This document shows positions 48,767 through 57,926 of a DNA stretch of 64,000 nt, piece by piece (positions within the stretch are counted from its first letter, which is position 1; every line of letters starts with the position of its first letter). The notes beneath the pieces are model-generated. The model made no database searches. It was not told the origin of the DNA and saw nothing but the letters and a program-made list of their open reading frames with translations. This stretch comes from Ignavibacteria bacterium (GTDB lineage Bacteria; Bacteroidota; Ignavibacteria; Kapaibacteriales; Kapaibacteriaceae). The position numbers and the translations under genes are program-made. The stretch spans positions 1,373,542-1,437,541 of the forward strand of contig JADJIQ010000005.1 in the NCBI GenBank assembly GCA_016707005.1, given 5' to 3'.

Positions 48767-50280
48767 AATCGTTGGTCCTGTTATCTGTTACTATCGCTGC
48801 TTTATTGCTTACCGGATGCCCTTCCGCAAAAGAGATCGCACCGCCACCGAAGAAAACGATTGAGACGCTGCAGCGCATCGATGCTGTGCGGATCAAACCG
48901 GAAGCTGCTAGCAAGTACATCAAATTGACATCTGACGGGGTAAACCGAGATGGGCGCACTCTCCGCGGAATGGTTGAAGATGTGCGCATTGTGCGCAATG
49001 CCAGCGGCCTCGCAGTTGATACAGTGTGGTCGTTTCGCGATGTTTCCGGCACCCGCGATGCGGCTGGACGCGTGGCGATACCATTGCGAGATATCGTTCT
49101 TCTTCCGGTTCTCTACCCCGAAATGCAGACGGATTCAAACCGCGGCATAAACCTCGTGGAGTCTTTTCACGTGACGAAGGAGATTCCAGAGATCCGTATG
49201 GTGCCAGTTCTTGATCTGGAATGTGCTCCAACTCCACTACCGTCTGAGGCAGTGAAGCCGCCATGCGATTGTGAACCCTTCGAGATAGGACTGCATCTTA
49301 ATCTGGCGTGTGCCAACAGGGAGTACAGTTCATGGGCGATAGCCGCCTTGGTTCGTGGTTCAGCATACACCGATGGGAAAGACCCTGTGAGCGAGGGTAC
49401 GCTTGGAGCTGGGGTAGACGCTCTCGTTGGTTATCGCTTTGGCCCGTCAAATCGGTGGCTAGCCGGTGTGACGTTCTCAACTGGCTTGATCACAGTGAAC
49501 AACGGCGATATTAATCCGTCGATGACGTCGTTGGATGGACTGGAGACATTCTGGCGTCCACTGATCCTCGCTACTGGCAGGTATTACTTTGTTGGATTCG
49601 ACAAAGCGCCGCCACCACGTAAAACAACCGTGCCTACAAAGCCCGACACGAGGTTGCGGTACGCAGACAACCGCCCGGTACCCTGTCCTGAATTGACCGC
49701 ACGGGATTCCACACGCTTGATTAGAAAGTCGAATGCGCAAGACACTAGTGGCACAAAGCCTCACACATTGCCAGAGCAAGCAGCTGGCAACCCTCTCACG
49801 GTACTAGATGTTAGAGCAATCACTTCTCCGTGTTATGAAGACCTTGTGCGTGCTCGTGAGGAGTACGAGCTCTTGATCGATTCAATTAGGGCGGCTGAAC
49901 CGATACCATTCGATGAGCCAATTCGCGAGCTGTTTGGCGGCTGCATAAAACCATATGTCTACGGTGAGCTTGGTGTTGCAATTGACGCAATGACCCAGGC
50001 CAGCGCATCAATGGCTCTTAATGCTGATTGTAACGAATGTGTTGCAGCGTTGAGAGAAGCAAATGCCGACGGATCTCTTGGCGTTGACTGGTCAATGCCA
50101 CTTACGTTTGGCTTCGGCGTCGGTCTCGACATTCCAATCTCACGTCGGTTTGACTTTGAAATCGACCTAGGCTATCGCAGCGTTGCTGTAGGCGACGCGT
50201 ATCAAATCATGGGCTTCAGTAATGTCCCGGACACACGTCGCCTTGGTTCATTCCAGCTCCGATTGGGGGTGATCTTCTGA
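48763..50280 (+). CDS. Lipoprotein with outer-membrane barrel region
   Basis: 505 residues from ATG 48763, which gives a lipoprotein signal (LLSVTIAALLLTGCPSAKE, lipobox LTGC). The frame runs 132 bases further upstream inside the previous gene, but this start has the signal and the ATGA overlap. The C-terminal part has barrel-like strands (FGFGVGLDIPISRRFDFEIDLGYRSVAVGD ... FQLRLGVIF). A central Cys-rich block (LECAPTPLPSEAVKPPCDCEPF) is odd. It is probably an envelope component working with its neighbours. Confidence 0.8.
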   Translation: MKSLVLLSVTIAALLLTGCPSAKEIAPPPKKTIETLQRIDAVRIKPEAASKYIKLTSDGVNRDGRTLRGMVEDVRIVRNASGLAVDTVWSFRDVSGTRDAAGRVAIPLRDIVLLPVLYPEMQTDSNRGINLVESFHVTKEIPEIRMVPVLDLECAPTPLPSEAVKPPCDCEPFEIGLHLNLACANREYSSWAIAALVRGSAYTDGKDPVSEGTLGAGVDALVGYRFGPSNRWLAGVTFSTGLITVNNGDINPSMTSLDGLETFWRPLILATGRYYFVGFDKAPPPRKTTVPTKPDTRLRYADNRPVPCPELTARDSTRLIRKSNAQDTSGTKPHTLPEQAAGNPLTVLDVRAITSPCYEDLVRAREEYELLIDSIRAAEPIPFDEPIRELFGGCIKPYVYGELGVAIDAMTQASASMALNADCNECVAALREANADGSLGVDWSMPLTFGFGVGLDIPISRRFDFEIDLGYRSVAVGDAYQIMGFSNVPDTRRLGSFQLRLGVIF

Positions 50281-50281
50281 T

Positions 50282-51157
50282 ATGAATGCACAACTGAACA
50301 TCCTCCTCGTGATATCGGCCTCGTTGCTTCTCAACGCCTGCTGCTGCTTCCAACCAGAGCCAGTGGATCCCGCAACTTTGCCGATCGTTCGTGAGGCTAC
50401 CATTGCCGTCTTCAACAGCGACTACGCTGGCAATGCCCCAGCCCCGGAATTCAACATTGCCACCTTTCAGTTCCCGTCGAATGATCGCTCGTCCGGCTCT
50501 CTTCCAAATGATTCGCGTTTCTCAACTGGATCATGGGCGTTTCGAGAAGTGGACTATCCTGGCAAGGGGCTAACTACCTTCTATGAATTCTTCACGCCTC
50601 CCAATGCGCTGATAGCAGGCGACTTCCTTGTTGACAGCATCTTCCTTGGTCCCTCGCCCGTGGCCATTATGCGGGTACGAGGGAAATTGCTGCGAATGCC
50701 TGCTAACCCAAACCTGCTGACGGACGATGCTAACGTGTTCGCAAAAGAGATCAGTCAGTATAACGATACTGCGTCGATCCTATCTGGTTCTTCTGTCTGT
50801 GATGGTCTCGAGAACACGGCCCTGCTGTACGGCACAAGTCTCAATGACCCGAATCTAGACGACTATACGATTCGCGTCGAAGAGGGTGGGCAAACAACAG
50901 GCGTCTCGTATCCAACAAACTGGCCCACTGATGCGAACGGGACATTGTTGCCTCCTATCAGAAAACCATTGACAACGGATCTTGGATACTACACTGTCCA
51001 ATTTCAGGAAGGCGACTGGTTCTACTATCGTGCGACAAATGGTGTTTCATTTTTCGTGTTAGTGACCGCAATTCAGCAAGGTACTCTGCCTCCATTGATT
51101 CGGCGTGTGACATTTAAATTCTCTGAATCTTATGGTTGCTATGATTGCGCAAAATAG
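50282..51157 (+). CDS. Lipoprotein of unknown function
   Basis: 291 residues. Lipobox LLNACCCFQ (Cys at about residue 20), then Pro-rich linker and beta-rich body (TIAVFNSDYAGNAPAPEFNIATFQF; YTVQFQEGDWFYYRATNGVSFFVLVTAI). It ends CYDCAK. It starts two bases after the previous stop, and the next gene starts inside its end (26-base overlap), so the cluster is a tight operon. No known domain. Confidence 0.75.
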   Translation: MNAQLNILLVISASLLLNACCCFQPEPVDPATLPIVREATIAVFNSDYAGNAPAPEFNIATFQFPSNDRSSGSLPNDSRFSTGSWAFREVDYPGKGLTTFYEFFTPPNALIAGDFLVDSIFLGPSPVAIMRVRGKLLRMPANPNLLTDDANVFAKEISQYNDTASILSGSSVCDGLENTALLYGTSLNDPNLDDYTIRVEEGGQTTGVSYPTNWPTDANGTLLPPIRKPLTTDLGYYTVQFQEGDWFYYRATNGVSFFVLVTAIQQGTLPPLIRRVTFKFSESYGCYDCAK

Positions 51158-53825
51158 ATCTCGCCTTCTATGGCTGCTTTCGGCATGTGTCGGGCTTCAC
51201 TTGCTTGCCGCTTGTGCATCCACTCCACCGGAGAAGGAGCCAGAAAAGCCAAAGCGCAAGATCACTCGAAGTAGCGGCATCTTGGGTTTAGCTGTGAACA
51301 CATCAGCGGACGATTTCGCCGCAGTTTACCTAGGGCAGCGTTCGGATTCTGCATTCTTCTTCACTTCTAATATTGATGGCAGAGAGCGCATTTACCGCAC
51401 GTCTACGAGCGCGATATGGCTTGATGATGCCAGTGCTACAAATCCGATCTCGCCAGCGAGTATTCCACCGGCGCTCGTGCAAAACTCCGGCACCGTTACT
51501 CGTCCGGATCCCGCCAATGCCTCTACAACTGTCTTTGCCGTATCTGCTGCCGTGCAAGGAGAGCTCTCAAAGATTCTGAACATTCCTGGCACCATTCATG
51601 GCGGCAGTGACCTGTTCGAGCAGCGCGATAGCGCTATGGTTAAGAGTATCGACGAAGTGAACTCGTCGGCGTGGGAAGCGCACCCTGCAGTGGCTACATA
51701 CAACGATGTTGAGATTATGGTCTTTAGTTCAGATCGTTCTACGGCAGTCGGATATTCGGCGCCCTATAGTAATGCCAAGTACACAACACGCAGCGGCGAT
51801 ACCATATCTGGCAATGCCGACCTTTGGCTGACCTTCCGTCGAAGAGGCGATAGCGTGTGGTCAGCCCCACGCAACCTCGCTGCATTTGATGGCAAGAATA
51901 CGATCAATTCTGGATCCAATGAATACTCCCCATTCCTTTATTGCGTCGAGAGTACGCCGCATTTGCTTTTTGCTTCTAACCGAGCAGGGAGCTATGACAT
52001 CTATGATGCGCGGCTCGATATCTCATGGGAGCAACAGAGCGTCCTTGTGAAACGCGTGGTCAAACTTCCGTTAGGAGCGGGTGAAGTCAACACCATTCAC
52101 ACAGAGCTCTTCCCGTACGTTTCATATCCACACATTCGCACATCAAAGCGCGATCTCTTTGTTTCCTCGGATCGCTTCATTAAGGAGAAGGCAGAGGATG
52201 CTCTTGAGGCTGGTTATGGTGGCTTAGACGTCTATTCTGTGAACACGGTGCTGAGTTGCGGTTTCGATAGCGTGGCTGCCCCCGTAGGCTCGCTTACGTA
52301 TGATGTTGTACTCCTCGACCGCTCAACTCGCGACACGACCATCAAGCAGGGGCGCACTTTTGTTAGCATCAACGGTAGAACAGAGGTCGACTCCATTTGT
52401 TCCGCATTCAGGATCCACCTTCCAGCTGATTCTCTCAAGGGGCTTAGTGAGATCCGTATCGTATCGAAGGGGTCCTCGGGATATAGTGCACGCCCCTGTA
52501 AGGAGCTTGGTCCAATTCTAACGCAATATTCTCGGCGCGCCATTACGGCTAAGGAGAAGGTCCGTGCCCGCAAGGTTCAGATTGCGTTTGACTCTGTTAA
52601 GCCCCCTGACACGATCAAGCAATGGAAGAATATCGTTGTCTTCGATACTCTGGCCAGCGGAGAAGCACTTGATCTGAGTAAGTACAAGGGTCAGGATCCA
52701 AAGATCGTGCCACTCAACAGAGATCGAGTACGCATTGAGTACCGTAAGCTAGCCTATGTAGACTCCATACTAGCTCCCAAGACCTTTAGAGCCACACGGT
52801 CATCAATAGTCTATGACACGGTGAGTGCCTTTGATACGGTGTACATCTCGTCCATAGATTCTCCGGCTACTTCACAGCTTAGTGAGAATGCCGATCTTCG
52901 GATCCCCATTCCTCAGCGTGATACCGTGATCTTCGACACGATCTACCTCGAACCCCGCTATGAACAGGCACCTCCATGTGTCGAGATTTTTGAATCAAAG
53001 GACAGCACTCGAAACGTGCCGTACTTCCAAACAGCGTTCTGGGAGGTCAACACCTCTGCAGGGTATGCACAGCATCTTGAACGTCTGCGCAAGGGCAACC
53101 TGAGAAATGCCCGGTGGGTGGAACTCAACTGGGAGAACACGTATTGGGGCGGCAATGACCCCGAGAACGTCACTCAGAGACTGAAGAACCGCCGAGAAGA
53201 ATATCGTGAGAAGGCAGAGCTTGTTGATCGCAACATCGACTCATTGAGCCGGCGCACCAGCCAGTTGCTTGCAAAGTTCTGGAAGGCTGATAGTGCCAAT
53301 CCAGATGCAAAGTTCATGATCTCCATGGTGGCGTTCTCAGACAAGCGGCCGATCGAGCTTGGTTACTATTGCGCCGACACATCTATCGCCTTTGTGTCGA
53401 CGTCATTCGACACGAATGCAAATGTGATACAACCAGCCTATCATGTTCGCGTTGCACCCAACGCATCGCTCATTGGCGAGAGCAATGATACCCTCTCCAA
53501 GTTGCGCGCCTACTTCGGTTATCAGGCCGTGTGGGAGCACCTTGAGCAGGACAGCCTGATGCGTGCTTTACGCAGCCGGGGATTGGTTCTTACGCCGACA
53601 GATGTACATGATCCGGCAGAGTATGATCGCCGTATTCGTACTGCACGCGTCGTCATCCTTGCCGAGGGCCGCTCGTATGACTCCAAAGTCATCGCAAAAC
53701 AACTCGGCTATGGCGATGGTAAGGACGACTTCTACCAATATGACTGGGTCCGGCGTGTGGACATCCAGATCCGTCGGATCAATTTCAAGGGAGATAGGTG
53801 GGAGAAGCCAGAGTGTTGCAAGTAA
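51132..53825 (+). CDS. PD40-repeat lipoprotein (envelope)
   Basis: 897 residues. Lipobox LLAACAS (Cys at about residue 28) and a Lys/Pro-rich linker. PD40 propeller blades follow: SDSAFFFTSNIDGRERIYRTS, AVATYNDVEIMVFSSDRSTAVG, SPFLYCVESTPHLLFASNRAGSYDIYDARL, DLFVSSDRF with GYGGLDVYSV. The C-terminal 300 residues include a coiled coil (RRTSQLLAKFWKAD region) and an alpha/beta end. Propeller lipoproteins of this build occur in T9SS and gliding complexes (PorE/SprF-like), but I cannot assign one. A second in-frame start lies 9 bases in (ATG 51141). Confidence 0.82.
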   Translation: MVAMIAQNRSRLLWLLSACVGLHLLAACASTPPEKEPEKPKRKITRSSGILGLAVNTSADDFAAVYLGQRSDSAFFFTSNIDGRERIYRTSTSAIWLDDASATNPISPASIPPALVQNSGTVTRPDPANASTTVFAVSAAVQGELSKILNIPGTIHGGSDLFEQRDSAMVKSIDEVNSSAWEAHPAVATYNDVEIMVFSSDRSTAVGYSAPYSNAKYTTRSGDTISGNADLWLTFRRRGDSVWSAPRNLAAFDGKNTINSGSNEYSPFLYCVESTPHLLFASNRAGSYDIYDARLDISWEQQSVLVKRVVKLPLGAGEVNTIHTELFPYVSYPHIRTSKRDLFVSSDRFIKEKAEDALEAGYGGLDVYSVNTVLSCGFDSVAAPVGSLTYDVVLLDRSTRDTTIKQGRTFVSINGRTEVDSICSAFRIHLPADSLKGLSEIRIVSKGSSGYSARPCKELGPILTQYSRRAITAKEKVRARKVQIAFDSVKPPDTIKQWKNIVVFDTLASGEALDLSKYKGQDPKIVPLNRDRVRIEYRKLAYVDSILAPKTFRATRSSIVYDTVSAFDTVYISSIDSPATSQLSENADLRIPIPQRDTVIFDTIYLEPRYEQAPPCVEIFESKDSTRNVPYFQTAFWEVNTSAGYAQHLERLRKGNLRNARWVELNWENTYWGGNDPENVTQRLKNRREEYREKAELVDRNIDSLSRRTSQLLAKFWKADSANPDAKFMISMVAFSDKRPIELGYYCADTSIAFVSTSFDTNANVIQPAYHVRVAPNASLIGESNDTLSKLRAYFGYQAVWEHLEQDSLMRALRSRGLVLTPTDVHDPAEYDRRIRTARVVILAEGRSYDSKVIAKQLGYGDGKDDFYQYDWVRRVDIQIRRINFKGDRWEKPECCK

Positions 53826-54019
53826 AAGAGGGTAGTCAGTCTCACCGAAGTTGACAAGTTTAGATCAACTCTGACGGGCGCAGACTTGCGGCATTGTGTG
53901 GGCTCAAGCTGTATTACGGCTAATCCCCAGAGTAGCAGAATCTCGTTCGTAGTCGACAAGGCAAACGCACGGCTATCGAACAATCATCTGAACTGAGCCA
54001 TTGCTAACGATCTGCACAC

Positions 54020-54143
54020 CTGCAGACACTCAACGCCTACTACTCAGCACAGCTTGTAAGGAATGATTTAGGTCAGTTGTACTGGGTGTCCACTCAACCA
54101 CGCTATACAAGGTCGAAGAGTCGGCTCAGCTTGCGAAGCAGTA
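54020..54143 (+). pseudogene. Fragment of a second S41 peptidase C-terminus
   Basis: Translates as LQTLNAYYSAQLVRNDLGQLYWVSTQPRYTR, aligned with MQALSAYYLARLVWNDLGQLYWVSIQPRYTR at the end of the 42.97-kb peptidase. Near the end one base is missing before the stop. The catalytic part is absent. Confidence 0.8.
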
Positions 54144-54153
54144 GCAGAACTTC

Positions 54154-54190
54154 AGAGCCCCTCACTTATCCATGTGGCAGGGGGCTCTTT
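54154..54190 (+). terminator. Terminator copy in the duplicated block
   Basis: AGAGCCCC pairs with GGGGGCTCT (54179-54187 area), followed by TTTAATG. It is related to the terminator at 44260. Confidence 0.6.
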
Positions 54191-54509
54191 AATGTCTGCA
54201 CTCACATCTGCGCAAGGAACACTGTGGCGCACCGCAGGCCATCGGTGTAGTCATTGTTGGCCAGAGAATATTGATTATTGTCATACATGGTTGCAGGTGT
54301 GGCTGATCTGCACCTCAACAGGCTTCATCCGAGTGAACGGAGTATAGCATCGCACGTTAATCACATCCGCTGCGAAACATATCACACATAACTTGTCAAA
54401 CAAGCGCATGCAGGATTGCTTGATGCAAATGACGCTGCTATGTCGTAAGGCAGACCAGAACATGCTTCGATGAATAGTCTTGACGGTTTGTCCACATACT
54501 CACAATGTC

Positions 54510-55625
54510 ATGAATTACCTACCAACTGGCCTACACGTCTGCTTGACTTTGATTGTCTTGACTTGCCTCACCATAAACCCCGTTTCACGGCTGCATGCTC
54601 AAGGCTCGACATACTGTGCAGTAGGAGAAAACAAACTCGCCGATATCGTCGTCGTTCTGAAGCCAAGTCTTAAGAGCGGCCTTGATGTAAGGAGTGAAGA
54701 CCAAGCCAAGCAATGGCTAAGTGAATGGAATAGTAGCTATGTCTTTACTGCCTTTCAGATGGACAAAGACACTGGACTTGCGAATGTGTTGCGGAAACGG
54801 ACAGATTATGCAATTGTAGCATCAAATGACTTCGCAGGGGGCGAAAGCTTTTGCTTCGGTTCATGCATCATTGCTACACACAGCCGCAATGTTGATAATA
54901 TGAACGTCACAAGACCTGAAGACTTGGTCGTTTACCTGCTGTCCTTTCCCAACTCACCACACGCACCGAAGGTAAGAGAGGCACTTAGCAAGTATCAACA
55001 GCAGACTGAGGCTAGTAGAGACCCGTGGCACAAGCGCGTTGATGAAGCTCGACGAAATAAGAAAGTATTCGACGAGAAGATCCGGAATGCTTACTTGGAT
55101 TACATGGGCGTGGTACTGACGCAGTGGCAGTCGACCCTGCGTCCCGGTGTAAAGGCGTACATGTTGCTAATAGACGGCTACGTTCCGAATTCACTATCTC
55201 CGCTTGATTCAAACGCCCTAGACATTCCGAGTTTCGACCAACTAGGCTCTATTGCAGATCGAATGCTTGAGTTGGACAACAATTACGAGAGCGTAAACAA
55301 GAATGATGTTGCAACAATTGAGCAGCTCAACATTGCATATCAAAAGCACGGAGACACACTTCTAAAGGTGATGGCCGCAAGGTCGATAAGGCGAGGCAAG
55401 GAAGCGATTACGGAAGCTGAAGTGCTGGTGTCAGGATACGTTCGTCAGGTAGAGAAGTCAGAAGTGAAGATCGAGATAGTATCTGTTGACTTTCAGAGAG
55501 CCAGGGAAATCGCCAATGACGAAACGAAGCAGAGTTGGCTTCGAAAGTTATGCCAAGGTCTGATACGTTCGAGAGTTGGGGATCAGATATGGACACCCAA
55601 GACGTTTACGTTCCCTGGGAATTGA
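54510..55625 (+). CDS. Secreted protein of unknown function
   Basis: 371 residues from ATG 54510 (MNYLPTGLHVCLTLIVLTCLTINPVSRLHAQ, a signal peptide); the frame opens 30 bases earlier at TTG without benefit. The C-terminal half is helical and charged (EARRNKKVFDEKIRNAYLDYMG; MLELDNNYESVNKNDVATIEQLNIAYQKHGD). The N-terminal half shows CFGSCIIATHS near a possible redox pair. Not recognised. Confidence 0.75.
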   Translation: MNYLPTGLHVCLTLIVLTCLTINPVSRLHAQGSTYCAVGENKLADIVVVLKPSLKSGLDVRSEDQAKQWLSEWNSSYVFTAFQMDKDTGLANVLRKRTDYAIVASNDFAGGESFCFGSCIIATHSRNVDNMNVTRPEDLVVYLLSFPNSPHAPKVREALSKYQQQTEASRDPWHKRVDEARRNKKVFDEKIRNAYLDYMGVVLTQWQSTLRPGVKAYMLLIDGYVPNSLSPLDSNALDIPSFDQLGSIADRMLELDNNYESVNKNDVATIEQLNIAYQKHGDTLLKVMAARSIRRGKEAITEAEVLVSGYVRQVEKSEVKIEIVSVDFQRAREIANDETKQSWLRKLCQGLIRSRVGDQIWTPKTFTFPGN

Positions 55626-55864
55626 GCTTCGCCCTGTTTAACAAGCATGAGGCAGATCTCCGTTAACATTCTACGGATTAACGCCAACTGACAATCCTTA
55701 CCTAACACAAAATTCGCTGGTCTTTCGTAACGTTGACAATCGAGTGCTTTGCTGAGGCCAATTGACGGTTGAATACTAGCGACCGAGACGTAGAGAAAGG
55801 GAGCTTGGGCGGCGAGACGAGGACCCATGTTGTTTTGTGAGTTTCTTTCTAAAGAGGGGCAAGT

Positions 55865-57535
55865 ATGGCAAAAGTCTTTGGTCGGCTCATTGAGGGAAAC
55901 TGCTCTGGAGAATATGGCAGGCTGGTAGTTGCTGCGTGCTTTGTGCTTGTCGCGTTTTCGATTCCCAGTTTTGCCGGGTGGGATCTGATCGACGCCGGCA
56001 CGAGTCGACATATTATGGCTACATCAAGCCATGGAGACACCATCATTGGGGTCGGATATCAAGGTCTCGTCATGAAGTCGTACAATCAGGGAATGACATG
56101 GGAAATCGTTGCATTCCCCAATAGGACAGAAGAACTAAGAGATGTAGCACACATCAATGCTTCAACGATTGTAGCCGTTGGATCTTATGGTAGTTGCTAC
56201 CTATCGAATGACGGGGGGACGACATGGACCGTGGTGAAGACCTTAACCAATACCTACCCAAAGCTTGGCCTATACTGTTCCCCAAGAGGTCGTGTATGGG
56301 TCACATGTAATGATGGCGAGGTGGTGTACTCAGACGATACGTGTAAATCTTGGAAATCTGTCTTGCCAGGCTATCCGAACTCAGTTGCCGGTCAACTAGG
56401 TGATATCGAGTTCAGTGATCAGCAGTTAACGGGATGGATTGTACTCAAGGCCGAACGTTCGTTACTTCGTACCACGGATGGGGGCGCCAACTGGAAAGTC
56501 GTTCCGATTGCGATAGCCGATAGAGCTGTATGGGATTGCAGGTTCGTCGACGAACTTAGAGGATTAGCTGTTGGGGAATACGGTGGGGTCTTTCTCACTA
56601 CAAATGGCGGCTCCTCATGGCGGAAAATCGACATTGGTAGAACCTCAACTGTTGCTGGTGTGTACTGGCGAGGAAAAAACGAAGCTTGGCTTGTCGGAGC
56701 TGGGGGCATGATTATGCGATCTCTCGACAAGGGCGAAACCTGGGAGGACAGGTCTTCCAGCTCAACTCGTGGATTAAGGCAGATTCGACTACACAGTGAT
56801 TCTATCCTAGTAGCAGTTGGTGATTTCGGAGCCGTCTTGCGTACTAGTGATGATGGACAGCCAATATTGGCAGCGCATGTTTCGCCAGCTCAGACTTCTA
56901 GTTGTTTGGGAAATGTCATCAATGTTGCTGTTCTGCCTAAAGGAGGGCATCCACCTTATGCATATGAATGGCTGTTAAGCGACGGGAGCACAATTACTGA
57001 ATCATGGTATCGTGGCGGATCGACTTCTCGAGATTCGAGCATATCACTCTTACCGCCGACGTCAATATCGATTGTCTGCCATGTAACAGATGCGAAACTA
57101 AGCCAGACAAGTGCTGCTGCATCGCGAATGGTAATGGACACGCCGATAGTCATTCTTCGAGAACAGCCACAATATGTACTAGATGCTGCATCTGATATAC
57201 CCGTCGCATTTTCAGACTACGCGTGGTACATGTATGACGGCACATACTGGTCGCTTTTGCCGCTGGAGAAGAAGTCGGTGTTATATCCTAGTCAAGACGG
57301 CTTGTATCAGGTGCATGTTCAGGACATACGAACTGAATGTTCAGGCCGCAGCACACCATATCTGCTTAGGCGTACAAGCTCTGTGTATACTGAAATTGAA
57401 GGTGTTCAGACACCAGATAGAATGCAGTACTATGATCTATTGGGGCGTATAATAAACGAGGCCACTTATGAAGGCTTTTGTCTCGCATATGACACCGTTC
57501 TTCGTAAAGCGTTTATTAGGTTATGGCATCGCTGA
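55865..57535 (+). CDS. YCF48-type beta-propeller, T9SS-like end
   Basis: 556 residues. Signal peptide to about 41 (VVAACFVLVAFSIPSFAG). YCF48/BNR blades follow: GDTIIGVGYQGLVMKSYNQGMTWEIV, STIVAVGSYGSCYLSNDGGTTWTVV, GLAVGEYGGVFLTTNGGSSWRKI, NEAWLVGAGGMIMRSLDKGETWED. Then a PKD-like region (PPYAYEWLLSDGSTITE) and a final YYDLLGRIINEATYEGFCLAYDTVLRKAFIRLWHR that resembles a T9SS type A tail. Start at ATG 55865 behind AAAGAGGGGC. Exported; ligand unknown. A miniature element follows 50 bases after the stop. Confidence 0.85.
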   Translation: MAKVFGRLIEGNCSGEYGRLVVAACFVLVAFSIPSFAGWDLIDAGTSRHIMATSSHGDTIIGVGYQGLVMKSYNQGMTWEIVAFPNRTEELRDVAHINASTIVAVGSYGSCYLSNDGGTTWTVVKTLTNTYPKLGLYCSPRGRVWVTCNDGEVVYSDDTCKSWKSVLPGYPNSVAGQLGDIEFSDQQLTGWIVLKAERSLLRTTDGGANWKVVPIAIADRAVWDCRFVDELRGLAVGEYGGVFLTTNGGSSWRKIDIGRTSTVAGVYWRGKNEAWLVGAGGMIMRSLDKGETWEDRSSSSTRGLRQIRLHSDSILVAVGDFGAVLRTSDDGQPILAAHVSPAQTSSCLGNVINVAVLPKGGHPPYAYEWLLSDGSTITESWYRGGSTSRDSSISLLPPTSISIVCHVTDAKLSQTSAAASRMVMDTPIVILREQPQYVLDAASDIPVAFSDYAWYMYDGTYWSLLPLEKKSVLYPSQDGLYQVHVQDIRTECSGRSTPYLLRRTSSVYTEIEGVQTPDRMQYYDLLGRIINEATYEGFCLAYDTVLRKAFIRLWHR

Positions 57536-57584
57536 CCTACGGATTGTGACTGACGATGAATCAGCATGTGTGAACAGGGCCGTT

Positions 57585-57756
57585 TGGAGATTCCGCGGTA
57601 CGTGGCCACCCAAATCCTCACAAGGGAGACCACTTGATATCGCTCCGCAACGTAGAGGCAACGGCATACTAGCATTGCGCTTAGAAGATCGCAATCTACG
57701 CTGTCCGGTGGGCACTTGCATGCGGAATGAGGTGGTCAACGTGAGTGGAGTCTCCA
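57585..57756 (-). mobile_element. 172-bp miniature element, copy 7
   Basis: Ends TGGAGATTCCGC (57585-57596) and GTGGAGTCTCCA (57745-57756). GTGGCCACCCAAATCC near the left and GCGGAATGAGGTGGTCAACG near the right mirror copies 1 and 2. It lies 50 bases after the stop of the YCF48 gene. Confidence 0.78.
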
Positions 57757-57848
57757 GTCTGATGAGTAGTCGCAGATGTAACGTGCTCCACAGAGGTGTT
57801 TCAACCATTAAATGTCAGCACACCTGTCTTGGGTATCGCACACCGGCA

Positions 57849-57926
57849 ACCGAATCGATTCAACCAACCACTTGTTGGTCCGCTGCTTAATGTCTAACAT
57901 TACCAGTGGACCAACAAGCGGGGGCG
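57849..57926 (+). promoter_or_regulatory. Shared leader block, copy 1
   Basis: CGAATCGATTCAACCAACC is followed by GCTTAATGTCTAAC and a reading frame starting MSNITSGPTSG. The same upstream motif and start peptide occur on the minus strand at 60.82 kb; the peptide also occurs at 61.09 kb. The shared DNA may be a promoter plus translation start. A perfect CTTGTTGGTCC/GGACCAACAAG inverted pair (57871-57918) surrounds the start codon here. Confidence 0.5.

Larger units (their letters stand above)
53826..54509. other. Intergenic region carrying a duplicated block
   Basis: Most of 53990-54470 is a diverged copy of 44100-44510: the C-terminus of the S41 peptidase, its terminator and the following non-coding DNA (compare AGGCCATCGG-GTA and CGAA-CATAT-ACACATA in both). 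Each copy is followed by an unrelated gene. The first 160 bases hold nothing I recognise. Confidence 0.6.
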
